DNA of 17,953 bases from Oscillospiraceae bacterium (GCA_020025675.1 JAHHRS010000042.1:1-17953); one strand, 5' to 3'. Numbered from the stretch's first letter, positions 7,437-16,157 are shown. Notes: generated from the letters alone by a model not told the origin. Made by a program: numbers and translations.

Positions 7437-7445
7437 TGTTATAAT
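7437..7445 (+). promoter_or_regulatory. Extended -10 promoter for the rightward cluster
   Basis: TGTTATAAT contains a consensus TATAAT (7440-7445) with the TGn extension at 7437-7439. No good -35 box is present at the proper distance, as expected for extended -10 promoters. It would start transcription near 7452, about 60 nt before the response-regulator ATG. Confidence 0.65.
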
Positions 7446-7511
7446 TACTTGTCTAAATATTACATTATATAGAATTAAAAATCTTTAATATACAAAGGGG
7501 ACGAATTAAGC

Positions 7512-8201
7512 ATGAAAAAAATTCTTGTTCTTGAGGACGAGACAAATATACGCTCCTTCGTTGTCATAAACCTGCGCCGCAGCGGTTACGAACCAATTGA
7601 GGCCGAATCGGGAGAAATTGCCCTTGAAAAGCTCAAGGCAAACCCGGACATTTGCCTTGCCCTTCTGGACGTAATGTTACCCGGGATAGATGGAATAGAG
7701 GTTTGCAGACGGATAAGAGCTTCCGGCTCCAAGATGGGCATTATAATGCTAACCGCTAAGACTCAGGAAATCGACAAAGTAACCGGACTTATGACAGGTG
7801 CTGATGACTATGTTACCAAGCCTTTCTCACCCGCCGAGCTTTTGGCAAGGGTCGACGCTCTTGTTCGGCGAATGGGTGCAGATGAAGAGGATAAGCTCTC
7901 AACCGAAATCAAGAGCGGTCCCTTTGTTCTCAATACCCGAAACCGCACTCTGGAAAAAGACGGTCAGCGGCTGAAGCTCACTCAAATAGAATACCTGCTT
8001 ATAAAGCTCTTTATGGAAAATCCCGCAAAAGCCATGTCGAGAGAGGATATTCTCACAGCCGTCTGGGGCGATGATTTTACGGGAGAGCTTAAAACAGTTG
8101 ACGTAAATATCCGACGGCTGAGAATAAAAATTGAGGACGATCCGACAGAACCCGAATTTCTCACTACTGTCTGGGGTTACGGCTACAAGTGGGGATACTG
8201 A
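7512..8201 (+). CDS. OmpR/PhoB-family response regulator
   Basis: The 229-residue protein has a receiver domain (1-120) and a winged-helix DNA-binding domain (about 130-228). Receiver landmarks are the acidic LEDE (residues 7-10), phospho-acceptor Asp53 in LLDVMLPGIDG, Thr81 in IMLTAK and Lys103 in YVTKPF. The output domain shows LTQIEYLLIKLF, VWGDDF, TVDVNIRRLRIKIEDD and WGYGYKW, the PhoB-type signature. It should act as a phosphorylation-controlled transcription factor for the kinase encoded 34 nt downstream. An AAAGGGG site lies 11 nt before the ATG. It is the first gene of the long rightward cluster. The signal and regulon cannot be read from sequence. Confidence 0.93.
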   Translation: MKKILVLEDETNIRSFVVINLRRSGYEPIEAESGEIALEKLKANPDICLALLDVMLPGIDGIEVCRRIRASGSKMGIIMLTAKTQEIDKVTGLMTGADDYVTKPFSPAELLARVDALVRRMGADEEDKLSTEIKSGPFVLNTRNRTLEKDGQRLKLTQIEYLLIKLFMENPAKAMSREDILTAVWGDDFTGELKTVDVNIRRLRIKIEDDPTEPEFLTTVWGYGYKWGY

Positions 8202-8235
8202 GCAAAAATTTACACTATTTCAGGAAGTTTGGTAA

Positions 8236-9228
8236 ATGTTTAAAAACTTAAAAATTCAGCTGATGGTCTCCGGACTTATAGCGCTTTCATTATTGCTTTT
8301 AGCCGTGTGGGCAGTCACGAGAGGGATATATGCCCTTGCAATTGTAATAATGGTTGTTATATGCATATATATTATTCTTTTAAATTTGTGGTTCTGGCAC
8401 TTTGTTTCAGACCCGATAGAAAAAATAACCGACTTTGCAAAGCATATTGCCTCCGGCAGTTACGGAGGTAAGCTGGAAGATAAAAACGACAACGAGATCG
8501 GCAAACTTACAGAAGAAATAAATAACATGTCTGAGAAGATTGCCATAGCGGAGAAATCACGTACCGATTTTATTTCTCAGGTTTCCCACGAACTCCGCAC
8601 ACCTCTTACAGCTATAACCGGCTGGGCGGAAACTATTGCTTTTGACCCTGCTCTTGAGGGTGACTCCCTCAGAGGCATACACATTATCTCCAAAGAGGCA
8701 GAGCGTCTCACCGGCATGGTAAAGGAGCTTCTTGAATTTACCAGAATTCAGGACGGGCGCTTTAACCTTCGTATGGAGCTTATAGATATAGCGGCTGAGC
8801 TTGAGGATGCGCTTTTCACCTACGGTGAACTTATGAAACAGGCGGGCATGGAAATTAATTATACCGAGCCCCAGTCTGAAATATCTCTCATACCCGGTGA
8901 TCCCGAGCGGCTTAAGCAGGTATTTTTAAATCTTCTTGATAATGCCGTTAATCACGGCGGAGACGGCAAGAAGATAGATGTATCTGTAAAAGCAGAACCG
9001 GACGGAGTTCATATTTCCGTCCGTGACTACGGTCACGGCATACCGGAAGGTGAGCTTCCCCATGTAAAAGAAAAGTTTTATAAGGGCAGCTCAAAGAACC
9101 GTGGTACCGGCATCGGACTTGCAGTGTGTGACGAGATAATCGCACGTCATAACGGAAAATTTATTATAGAAAACGCTGAGGGCGGCGGGTGCCGAGTAAC
9201 TGTGGTGCTCCCCTATACCTCAAATTAA
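8236..9228 (+). CDS. Membrane sensor histidine kinase
   Basis: A 330-residue kinase pairing with the upstream regulator. Two membrane segments (about 8-27 and 32-54) are separated by only about five residues, so there is practically no extracytoplasmic sensor. A HAMP-like linker (about 55-107) leads to the HisKA domain with His118 in SQVSHELRTPLTAITGWAE. The HATPase domain has the N box NLLDNAVNHG, G1 DYGHGIP, F box EKFYKG and G2 RGTGIGLAVCDEI. All catalytic motifs are intact. AGGAAG lies 9 nt before the ATG. Such short kinases commonly sense through the membrane or a partner protein. Confidence 0.92.
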   Translation: MFKNLKIQLMVSGLIALSLLLLAVWAVTRGIYALAIVIMVVICIYIILLNLWFWHFVSDPIEKITDFAKHIASGSYGGKLEDKNDNEIGKLTEEINNMSEKIAIAEKSRTDFISQVSHELRTPLTAITGWAETIAFDPALEGDSLRGIHIISKEAERLTGMVKELLEFTRIQDGRFNLRMELIDIAAELEDALFTYGELMKQAGMEINYTEPQSEISLIPGDPERLKQVFLNLLDNAVNHGGDGKKIDVSVKAEPDGVHISVRDYGHGIPEGELPHVKEKFYKGSSKNRGTGIGLAVCDEIIARHNGKFIIENAEGGGCRVTVVLPYTSN

Positions 9229-9246
9229 AATACGCAGGAGAAAATT

Positions 9247-10197
9247 ATGGCAAATAAATCAAATTGCAATTTCCGCACTTCCATAGGCGGTCAGGCGCTT
9301 ATTGAGGGAATTTTGATGCGTGGCCCCAAAAAGCAGGCAATAGTGTGCCGCACTAAAGACGGCATGGTTGAAAAAGTGGAAGACTTAACACCGCTTAAAG
9401 AGAAATATCCCATACTGGGCTGGCCACTTATAAGAGGAAGTGCCATTTTTCTGTCATCTATGGTAAACGGTATGAAAGCCCTCACCTATTCGGCGGAACT
9501 TATCCCCGAGGAGGAACAGGGCGAACCGGATAAACTGGATATGTGGATAGAAAAGCATTTTCCCGCCGAAAAGGCACAAAAGCTTATAATCGGTTCTGCC
9601 GTAGTGCTTGGAATTCTGCTTTCTGTTTTTCTGTTTATTTTTCTTCCCGCCTTTGTTGTGGGTCTGATTAAACCCCTTACGTCAAGCTATCTTGTCAGAA
9701 ACCTTTCAGAAGGTGTGGTCAGAGTTATTATTCTGCTTTGCTATATGTGGTTCTGCACAAGAGTCCCCGATGTAAAGCGCCTGTTCTCCTATCACGGTGC
9801 TGAGCATAAGACCATATTCTGTTACGAGCACGGAAAAGAGCTTACAGTTGCCAACGTAAGACCTGAAGGGCGTTTCCATCCCCGCTGCGGTACAAGCTTT
9901 TTGCTGGTGGTGGTGCTGGTAAGCGTACTTGTAAACGCTTTTGTCCATGTGGATAACACTTTTCTTCGTATGCTCAGCCATCTTGCCCTTCTGCCGGTGG
10001 TTGTGGGCATAAGCTATGAGATAAACCGCTGGTGCGGTATGCACGATAATATTCTGTCTAAGATTCTTTCCGCTCCGGGCAAGTGGCTTCAGCATCTTAC
10101 CACCTCTGAGCCTGACGATGAAATGATAGAATGTGCAATCAGAGCCATGGAGCTTGTAATTCCCGAAGAAAAAGGCAGTGACCTTTGGGGCGCCTGA
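9247..10197 (+). CDS. DUF1385 membrane protein (YqhQ-like)
   Basis: A 316-residue protein of the DUF1385 family, known from B. subtilis YqhQ. The N-terminus SIGGQALIEGILMRGP is the family hallmark, as are YHGAEHKTIFCYE (182-194) and FHPRCGTSFL (210-219); the conserved His, Glu and Cys residues suggest metal binding. About four membrane segments are visible near 115-140, 155-172, 216-235 and 240-258. The biochemical role is not established. AGGAG precedes the ATG by 8 nt. It lies 18 nt after the kinase gene and just before prmC. DUF1385 next to prmC is a common arrangement in Firmicutes, and usually prfA follows; here it does not. Confidence 0.9.
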   Translation: MANKSNCNFRTSIGGQALIEGILMRGPKKQAIVCRTKDGMVEKVEDLTPLKEKYPILGWPLIRGSAIFLSSMVNGMKALTYSAELIPEEEQGEPDKLDMWIEKHFPAEKAQKLIIGSAVVLGILLSVFLFIFLPAFVVGLIKPLTSSYLVRNLSEGVVRVIILLCYMWFCTRVPDVKRLFSYHGAEHKTIFCYEHGKELTVANVRPEGRFHPRCGTSFLLVVVLVSVLVNAFVHVDNTFLRMLSHLALLPVVVGISYEINRWCGMHDNILSKILSAPGKWLQHLTTSEPDDEMIECAIRAMELVIPEEKGSDLWGA

Positions 10198-10232
10198 TTT
10201 AAAGCCCCATAGGGCAGAATGGAGAATACGAT

Positions 10233-11087
10233 TTGAAAACCTATAACGATATTTATTTGGAAGCACGGAACGTGCTCCGCAGCTGCGGAGTTGAGGGTTA
10301 TAATCTGGAGGCAAAGCTTCTGGTTGCCCGCTCTGCTGGTAAAACCATGAACGAGCTTTTACGTGACATGAATCTTTACACCACCCCTGCCGTTGAGGAA
10401 AAGGTCGTGGAATACACCGGCAGAAGACTCAGAGGAGAGCCGGTGGCATATATTACAGGTTCTTGGGAATTTTACGGCCTTCCCATGATAGTCACACCTG
10501 ATGTGCTTATTCCCCGCATGGATACCGAGCTTCTGGTTGACACTGCAAAAGAACTTTTAATAGGTCACAAAATGGATGCCAGAATTTTGGACCTATGCTG
10601 CGGCAGCGGCTGTATTACCTGTGCCGTAGGCCATGAAATGCCCGCTACGAAACTTGTGGCTGTGGATATAAGTCCCAGTGCTTTGGAAGTTTGCAGAAAA
10701 AATGTAAATTTAAATCGGCTCAACACAAGGGTTATCTGTATGCAGGCGGATGCTCTTTCCTCCCCTCCGCTGGGAACCGGTCAGTTTGACATGGTGATTT
10801 CAAATCCCCCATACATAAGAAGCAGTGAAATAAATTCTCTTGACAGCTCAGTTAAAGACTTTGAGCCTATCTGGGCGCTGGACGGCGGAGATGACGGGCT
10901 TCGTTTTTATAAAGCCATAATCAAATACTGGAAATCCATTATTCGACCAGACGGGTTTCTTCTCTTTGAAGTTGGTGAGGGTCAGGCAAATGAAGTTATG
11001 GATATGCTTCTGGCGGCCGGATTCAGTGCCGCTGAAACACGGAAGGACACAGGCGGAGTGGAACGAGTTGTAATAGGCAGAAAGTGA
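10233..11087 (+). CDS. prmC: Release factor glutamine methyltransferase PrmC
   Basis: PrmC methylates the GGQ glutamine of release factors RF1 and RF2 with S-adenosylmethionine. At 284 residues it has the usual length. The N-terminal helical domain (1-75) is followed by VLIPRMDTELLV, the SAM-binding motif LDLCCGSGC (119-127), VAVDIS (Asp145) and the substrate glutamine-binding NPPY (191-194). The start is TTG: GGAG at 10221-10224 is 8 nt upstream and no ATG fits better. It is 35 nt after the DUF1385 gene and 33 nt before recA. No prfA is adjacent. Confidence 0.95.
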   Translation: MKTYNDIYLEARNVLRSCGVEGYNLEAKLLVARSAGKTMNELLRDMNLYTTPAVEEKVVEYTGRRLRGEPVAYITGSWEFYGLPMIVTPDVLIPRMDTELLVDTAKELLIGHKMDARILDLCCGSGCITCAVGHEMPATKLVAVDISPSALEVCRKNVNLNRLNTRVICMQADALSSPPLGTGQFDMVISNPPYIRSSEINSLDSSVKDFEPIWALDGGDDGLRFYKAIIKYWKSIIRPDGFLLFEVGEGQANEVMDMLLAAGFSAAETRKDTGGVERVVIGRK

Positions 11088-11120
11088 AATCTTTTTATAT
11101 AAGGATAAGGAGAAAACAAT

Positions 11121-12227
11121 ATGGCTGAAAAGAAAAAAAGCGCCAAGGCAGCGCTTGTTCCTGCTGAAAGCGATAAGAAAAAAGCTCTTGAAACTGCGAT
11201 AGCAAAGATAGAAAAAGATTACGGCAAAGGAACAATAATGCGTTTGGGTGATGATATTCCCGTCAACGTGGAAGCTCTCTCCACCGGCTCTCTGTCTCTG
11301 GATCTGGCCCTTGGCATAGGCGGTGTTCCCAGAGGAAGAATAGTGGAAATTTACGGGCCTGAGGCATCAGGTAAAACCACACTTGCTCTTCATGTTGTGG
11401 CCTCGGCTCAGAAAAGCGGCGGTGATGCGGCCTATATCGACGTTGAACACGCCCTTGAGCCTGCATACGCCAGAGCACTTGGTGTAGATATAGACAGTCT
11501 TCTCATTTCTCAGCCTGATACAGGTGAGCAGGCTCTTGACATTGCAGAGTCTCTTGTCCGTTCAGGTGCTATTGATGTTCTGGTTGTTGACTCAGTGGCA
11601 GCTCTTATCCCAAGAGTTGAGCTTGAAGGTGAGGTTGGTGACACTGTTGTGGGTGCGCTGGCAAGACTTATGTCTCAGGCTATGCGCCGTCTGGCAGGTG
11701 CAATTTCAAAAAACAACTGTACTGTAATTTTCATAAACCAGTTAAGACAGAAGATAGGCGTTATGTACGGAAATCCCGAGACCACACCCGGCGGTCTTGC
11801 TTTAAAATATTATTCCTCTGTCAGAATAGATGTCAGACGCATAGAAACTCTTAAGAATGGTTCTGAGATGATAGGTAACCGTACAAGAGCAAAAGTTGTA
11901 AAGAATAAGGTTGCTCCTCCCTTTCGTGAGGCGGAGTTTGACATTATATACGGTGAGGGCATATCTCGTGTGGGAGAAATTATTGACCTTGGCGTAAAAC
12001 TTGATATAATAGACAAAGCCGGTGCATGGTACACCGTTAATGACCAGCACATTCAGGGCAAAGACGGCGTTAAAGATTACCTGAACGCTAATCCGGAAGT
12101 GGCTGAGGAAGTTGAAAAGCAGATAAAGGATAATTTCTTCAAACTCATGAGTCCCCAATCAAAAAAAGCCGCCCAGATATCCGGCCGAGCAGTGGATGTA
12201 AGTGCCTCAGATTTTGACGGTGACTGA
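11121..12227 (+). CDS. recA: Recombinase RecA
   Basis: RecA forms filaments on single-stranded DNA, drives strand exchange and stimulates LexA self-cleavage. The 368-residue protein has Walker A GPEASGKTT (79-87), the catalytic Glu109 in YIDVEHAL, Walker B VLVVDS (153-158), and loop L2 around FINQLRQKIGVMYGNPETTPGG. The C-terminal domain holds GEGISRVGEIIDLGV and ends in an acidic tail. Loop L1 reads GEVGDTVVGALA where most bacterial proteins have a GDSHVGLQA-like sequence, an unusual version. The N-terminus has a longer Lys-rich extension than in E. coli. AAGGAG lies about 8 nt before the ATG. No LexA-type CGAAC-N4-GTTCG box is visible in the 33-nt gap from prmC. Confidence 0.98.
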   Translation: MAEKKKSAKAALVPAESDKKKALETAIAKIEKDYGKGTIMRLGDDIPVNVEALSTGSLSLDLALGIGGVPRGRIVEIYGPEASGKTTLALHVVASAQKSGGDAAYIDVEHALEPAYARALGVDIDSLLISQPDTGEQALDIAESLVRSGAIDVLVVDSVAALIPRVELEGEVGDTVVGALARLMSQAMRRLAGAISKNNCTVIFINQLRQKIGVMYGNPETTPGGLALKYYSSVRIDVRRIETLKNGSEMIGNRTRAKVVKNKVAPPFREAEFDIIYGEGISRVGEIIDLGVKLDIIDKAGAWYTVNDQHIQGKDGVKDYLNANPEVAEEVEKQIKDNFFKLMSPQSKKAAQISGRAVDVSASDFDGD

Positions 12228-12229
12228 AA

Positions 12230-12850
12230 ATGCTTGTAAGTGCTCTTAAGCAAAGCTCCCCGGGCAGATTTAAAATAATTCTTGAGAATGGGGAGGAAAT
12301 CCGCTCCACTCTCAGTGCTGTAACAGATTGCAGAATATATGCCGGTAAAGATTTAGATGCTGAGGCTCTTGATGAAGTGCGGCACTGCTCTATGCAGGCT
12401 CTCAGCCGTGAGCAGGCCCTGCAGATGATATCCCGACGGCAGATGTCATATAAAGAAATGCTGGACAAGCTAATGCGGAAAGGCGCAGATGAGGAAACTG
12501 CACAATACTGTGCCGATTGGCTTTCCGAGCGGGGCTTTATAAATGATGAGAACTATTCTAAAGCCATAGTGCGGCATTATGCTGCAAAAGGTTATGGCAA
12601 AGCCCGTATAAAAGCTGAGCTTATAAAAAGAGGTATTGGACGGGAATTACTTGAAACCGCTCTTAAAGAAATGCCTCAACAGGAAGAACAAATAGAAAAA
12701 ATAATAAAATACATTTCACCCCGCCTTAAAAATCGTGAGGACAGGGATGAAATCAGAAAACTCAGTGCATCTCTCTACCGCCGTGGTTACTCTTTTGAAG
12801 AAATACGGATGGCATTTGAGAGTTTGGACGCTGGAATTGAGGATTATTGA
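12230..12850 (+). CDS. recX: Regulatory protein RecX
   Basis: RecX binds RecA filaments and limits their growth or activity. The 206-residue protein shows the family's repeated three-helix units: ALQMISRRQMSYKEMLDKLM with GADEETAQYCADWLSERGFINDENY, then YGKARIKAELIKRGI, then YRRGYSFEEIRMAF near the end. An N-terminal segment of about 50 residues precedes the first unit. The ATG begins 2 nt after the recA stop, so its level is tied to recA by coupling. The stop overlaps the rimO start. Confidence 0.9.
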   Translation: MLVSALKQSSPGRFKIILENGEEIRSTLSAVTDCRIYAGKDLDAEALDEVRHCSMQALSREQALQMISRRQMSYKEMLDKLMRKGADEETAQYCADWLSERGFINDENYSKAIVRHYAAKGYGKARIKAELIKRGIGRELLETALKEMPQQEEQIEKIIKYISPRLKNREDRDEIRKLSASLYRRGYSFEEIRMAFESLDAGIEDY

Positions 12851-14166
12851 TGGAAAAAAGCTTTGCATTAATTTCACTTGGCTGTCCCAAAAACTTGGTG
12901 AACAGCGAGCAGATGCTCTATCTGCTGGACGAGGCAGGCTTTGCGCTTTGCCCGGAACCCGAAGGAGCTGACTTTGCAGTAGTCAACACCTGCGGTTTTA
13001 TTGAGTCTGCCAAAACTGAGGCTATTGACAGTATTTTACAGCTTGTTGAGCTGAAAGCTCAGGGAAAGCTGGGAGGTATAATTGTAACCGGCTGTCTGTC
13101 CGAAAGATACAAGGACTCTATAATGGAGGAAATACCGGAAATAGACGCCGTTTTAGGTGTAGGCAGCTACGGAGATATTGTTGAAGCCGCGGAAGCTGTC
13201 TGTAATAACAAATTTCTCAGTCATTTTGCGCCTGACAGCAAGGCTGTTGATGAAATTCCCAGAATAGTTTCTACCGGCCCCAGCTGGGCTTATCTCCGCA
13301 TAGCCGAAGGCTGCAATAACTTCTGTTCATTCTGTGCTATTCCCTATATACGTGGCCGTTACCGTTCAAGAAGTATGGAAAATGTACTGGCTGAGGCAAA
13401 GGATCTTGCCGAACATGGAATTAAGGAAATAATCATTATAGCTCAGGATATAACTCTTTATGGTACCGACCTTTACGGAAAGCACTGTCTTGCAGAGCTT
13501 TGCCGCAAGATTGCAGAAATCCCGGGCGTGGAGTGGATAAGACTGCATTACCTCTACCCTGACCAGTTTGACGATGAACTGATAGATGAGATTGCCGGTA
13601 ACGATAAGATAGTTAAGTATCTGGATGTTCCTATCCAGCATATAAATAATAAGATATTAAAGTCCATGAACCGCCGGGGTGACGGAGATGAAATCAGAGC
13701 TCTCTTTAAAACTCTTCGTGAGCGTATTCCAGGTCTTGTTATCCGTACAAGCCTTATTGCCGGTCTTCCGGGCGAAGGCGAGGCAGAGTTTGAGGAGCTC
13801 TGTGAGTTTCTCCGTGAGGCAAAAATAGAGCGTGCCGGAGTATTCCCCTTCTCTCCTGAGGAAGGTACACCCGCTGCAAAAATGGAACATGTGGACTACG
13901 AAGAGGCGCAGCGCAGAGCAAATTTAATAATGGAGATTCAGGCTCCAATTATGGACGAATTCTGCAACAGCTTTCTCGGAAAAACAATAAAAGTTCTCTG
14001 CGAATATTTTGACGAAGAGAGCGGTCTTTTTGTCGGCAGAAGTTACGCCGATTCACCCGATATAGACGGTCAGGTCTGCTTTAAAGGCGGATGTCAGGAG
14101 GGTGAAATGGTTGATGTCCGCATTACAGAAACTGAGGACGGAATATTATACGGCGAGGAGATATAA
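12850..14166 (+). CDS. rimO: Ribosomal protein S12 methylthiotransferase RimO
   Basis: RimO adds a methylthio group to the conserved aspartate of ribosomal protein S12, using radical SAM chemistry and two iron-sulfur clusters. The 438-residue protein has the N-terminal UPF0004 domain with SLGCPKNLVNSE and cluster cysteines Cys12, Cys48 (NTCGFI) and Cys82 (TGCLSERY). The radical SAM cluster is Cys155, Cys159, Cys162 in EGCNNFCSFC, and a C-terminal TRAM domain covers about 372-438. SLGCPKN and YPDQFDDEL favour RimO over MiaB. The ATG at 12850 overlaps the recX stop by one base (TGATG); a TTG one codon earlier is less likely. Confidence 0.95.
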   Translation: MEKSFALISLGCPKNLVNSEQMLYLLDEAGFALCPEPEGADFAVVNTCGFIESAKTEAIDSILQLVELKAQGKLGGIIVTGCLSERYKDSIMEEIPEIDAVLGVGSYGDIVEAAEAVCNNKFLSHFAPDSKAVDEIPRIVSTGPSWAYLRIAEGCNNFCSFCAIPYIRGRYRSRSMENVLAEAKDLAEHGIKEIIIIAQDITLYGTDLYGKHCLAELCRKIAEIPGVEWIRLHYLYPDQFDDELIDEIAGNDKIVKYLDVPIQHINNKILKSMNRRGDGDEIRALFKTLRERIPGLVIRTSLIAGLPGEGEAEFEELCEFLREAKIERAGVFPFSPEEGTPAAKMEHVDYEEAQRRANLIMEIQAPIMDEFCNSFLGKTIKVLCEYFDEESGLFVGRSYADSPDIDGQVCFKGGCQEGEMVDVRITETEDGILYGEEI

Positions 14167-14168
14167 AA

Positions 14169-14687
14169 ATGAAAACTACTGCAAGCAAGATAACTATTGC
14201 ACGCATCGCTCTTATTCCCGTGTTTCTTCTGCTCGCCTATAACGGGCAACTGTACTGGGCATTTGCCGTCTTTGTTATTGCGTCTCTTTCCGACACCTTG
14301 GACGGCTATATAGCCAGACACTACAATCAGGTAACAAACTTTGGCAAATTTATGGACCCTCTGGCAGACAAGATGCTGGTTCTGTCAGCAATGTGTTTCT
14401 TTGTGGAAAACGGTCAGATGCCGGGCTGGTGTGTAGCAATAGTTTTATTCAGAGAATTTGCAGTATCAGGTCTGCGCCTTATAGCGGTTGAGCAGAACCG
14501 TGTTATCGCCGCCGGCTTGTCCGGAAAAATAAAAACAACAGTTACCATGATAGCTTTGTGTGTCATGCTCATATTCCCCGATTTAAACAGCTTAAATCAA
14601 ATCTGTATTTTTTTAATCGTCGTCACCACCCTGTATTCCGGTATAGAATACTTCTATAAAAACAGGGATGTTTTAAAGGAAGCATGA
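14169..14687 (+). CDS. pgsA: CDP-diacylglycerol-glycerol-3-phosphate 3-phosphatidyltransferase
   Basis: PgsA makes phosphatidylglycerol phosphate, the committed step to phosphatidylglycerol and cardiolipin. The 172-residue membrane protein shows the full CDP-alcohol phosphatidyltransferase motif: Asp42, Asp45, Gly46, Ala49, Arg50, Gly59, Asp63 and Asp67, within SDTLDGYIAR and GKFMDPLADK. Several hydrophobic membrane helices follow, including FREFAVSGLRLIA, a segment typical of PgsA. The ATG comes 2 nt after the rimO stop, with GGAG inside the rimO end. rimO-pgsA linkage is common in Firmicutes. Confidence 0.94.
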   Translation: MKTTASKITIARIALIPVFLLLAYNGQLYWAFAVFVIASLSDTLDGYIARHYNQVTNFGKFMDPLADKMLVLSAMCFFVENGQMPGWCVAIVLFREFAVSGLRLIAVEQNRVIAAGLSGKIKTTVTMIALCVMLIFPDLNSLNQICIFLIVVTTLYSGIEYFYKNRDVLKEA

Positions 14688-14705
14688 CGGCAGGAGGAGA
14701 AAACA

Positions 14706-16157
14706 ATGAAACTTTATAACTCTGCTACAAGAAAACTGGAGGAATTTGTTCCTAATCATCCGGATATTGTTAAAATGTATACCTGCGGTCCAACCGTTTA
14801 CCACTACGCTCACATAGGAAACCTTCGCTCTTACATTATGGAAGACGTTTTGGAAAAATATCTCCGATATGTGGGATATAATGTTAAACGTGTAATGAAT
14901 ATCACAGACGTTGGTCATCTTACTTCAGACGCTGATGAAGGTGAAGACAAGATGCTTAAGGGCGCAAAACGTGAGCACAAGACCGTTATGGAGATAGCTC
15001 AGTTTTATACCGATGCCTTCTTCTCTGACTGCGCAAAGCTTAACATTAAGACTCCTGACGTTGTAGAGCCCGCTACTCACTGCATAGACGAATATATTGG
15101 AATAATTTCAAAACTAATGGACACAGGCTATGCTTATTTTGCCGGCGGTAATGTTTACTTTGACACTTCAAAGCTTGAAAAATACTATGTTTTCAACAAC
15201 TTTAACGCCGATGATCTGAGTGTAGGTGTCCGCGAAGGTGTTGAGGAGGACTTAAACAAGCGCTCTAAGAACGACTTTGTACTCTGGTTTACAAAATCTA
15301 AGTTTGAAGATCAGGCGCTTAAATGGGATTCTCCATGGGGTGTTGGCTATCCCGGATGGCACATTGAATGCTCAGGCATATCTATGAAGCATTTGGGTGA
15401 AGATCTGGACATTCACTGCGGCGGAATAGATAACGCTTTTCCTCACCATACCAACGAAATTGCACAGTCTGAGGCATATTTAGGACACAAATGGTGCAAT
15501 TACTGGATGCACGTTATGCATCTCAATACCTCCGGCGGCAAAATGTCAAAATCCAGCGGAGAATTTCTCACTGTGTCTCTGCTGGAAGAAAAAGGTTTTG
15601 ACCCTCTGGCATACCGCTTCTTCTGCCTCCAGAGCCATTACAGAAAGAGTCTTGTATTTACTTGGGAAAATCTGGACAACTCACAGAAGAGCTACAACAA
15701 ACTGATAGCTAAAATTGCAGCCCTGAAACCTGATGAGGGAGAAATGGATGAGGACGCTTTTGCCGCTCTCAAGAGTAAATTTACAGCTGCACTTGATAAC
15801 GACATTAACTCTTCCTTAGCAATAACTGCACTCTATGATGTTCTAAAATACAACACAAACGACTTTACAAAGCTTGCGGCTCTTGCCGATTTTGACAGAG
15901 TCCTCAGTCTTGATCTTATTAAAAAAGCTGAGATTAAACGCGTGGAGCTTAAAAAAGAGCAGCTTAAAGCCGGAGAATTTACCATTATTTCCGAAGACGG
16001 CACTGAGGACCAGGAGATAAATGCACTTATCATTGCCAGAAAGGATGCTAAGAAAGCCAAGAATTTTGCAGAAGCCGACAAAATTCGTGATGAACTTAAA
16101 GAACGTGGCATAGAGCTTACCGATATACCCCACGGCGTTAAGTGGAAAAGAATTTAA
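14706..16157 (+). CDS. cysS: Cysteinyl-tRNA synthetase
   Basis: Charges tRNA-Cys with cysteine and ATP. The 483-residue class I enzyme has CGPTVY with zinc ligand Cys27, the HIGH-like HIGN (36-39), further zinc-site residues Cys222 (HIECSG), His247 and Glu251 (FPHHTNEIAQSE), and KMSKS (279-283). The C-terminal end has a DALR-type helical region and the anticodon-recognition tail ending GVKWKR. A strong AGGAGGAG site lies about 6-7 nt before the ATG, stronger than at its neighbours, which suggests high translation. It begins 18 nt after pgsA. Confidence 0.97.
   Translation: MKLYNSATRKLEEFVPNHPDIVKMYTCGPTVYHYAHIGNLRSYIMEDVLEKYLRYVGYNVKRVMNITDVGHLTSDADEGEDKMLKGAKREHKTVMEIAQFYTDAFFSDCAKLNIKTPDVVEPATHCIDEYIGIISKLMDTGYAYFAGGNVYFDTSKLEKYYVFNNFNADDLSVGVREGVEEDLNKRSKNDFVLWFTKSKFEDQALKWDSPWGVGYPGWHIECSGISMKHLGEDLDIHCGGIDNAFPHHTNEIAQSEAYLGHKWCNYWMHVMHLNTSGGKMSKSSGEFLTVSLLEEKGFDPLAYRFFCLQSHYRKSLVFTWENLDNSQKSYNKLIAKIAALKPDEGEMDEDAFAALKSKFTAALDNDINSSLAITALYDVLKYNTNDFTKLAALADFDRVLSLDLIKKAEIKRVELKKEQLKAGEFTIISEDGTEDQEINALIIARKDAKKAKNFAEADKIRDELKERGIELTDIPHGVKWKRI

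Noticed and set aside
9706..10314. Reverse-strand 202-codon frame over the DUF1385 and prmC genes
   Set aside because: It lies antisense to two well-supported genes, has no recognisable motif and no good ribosome binding site.
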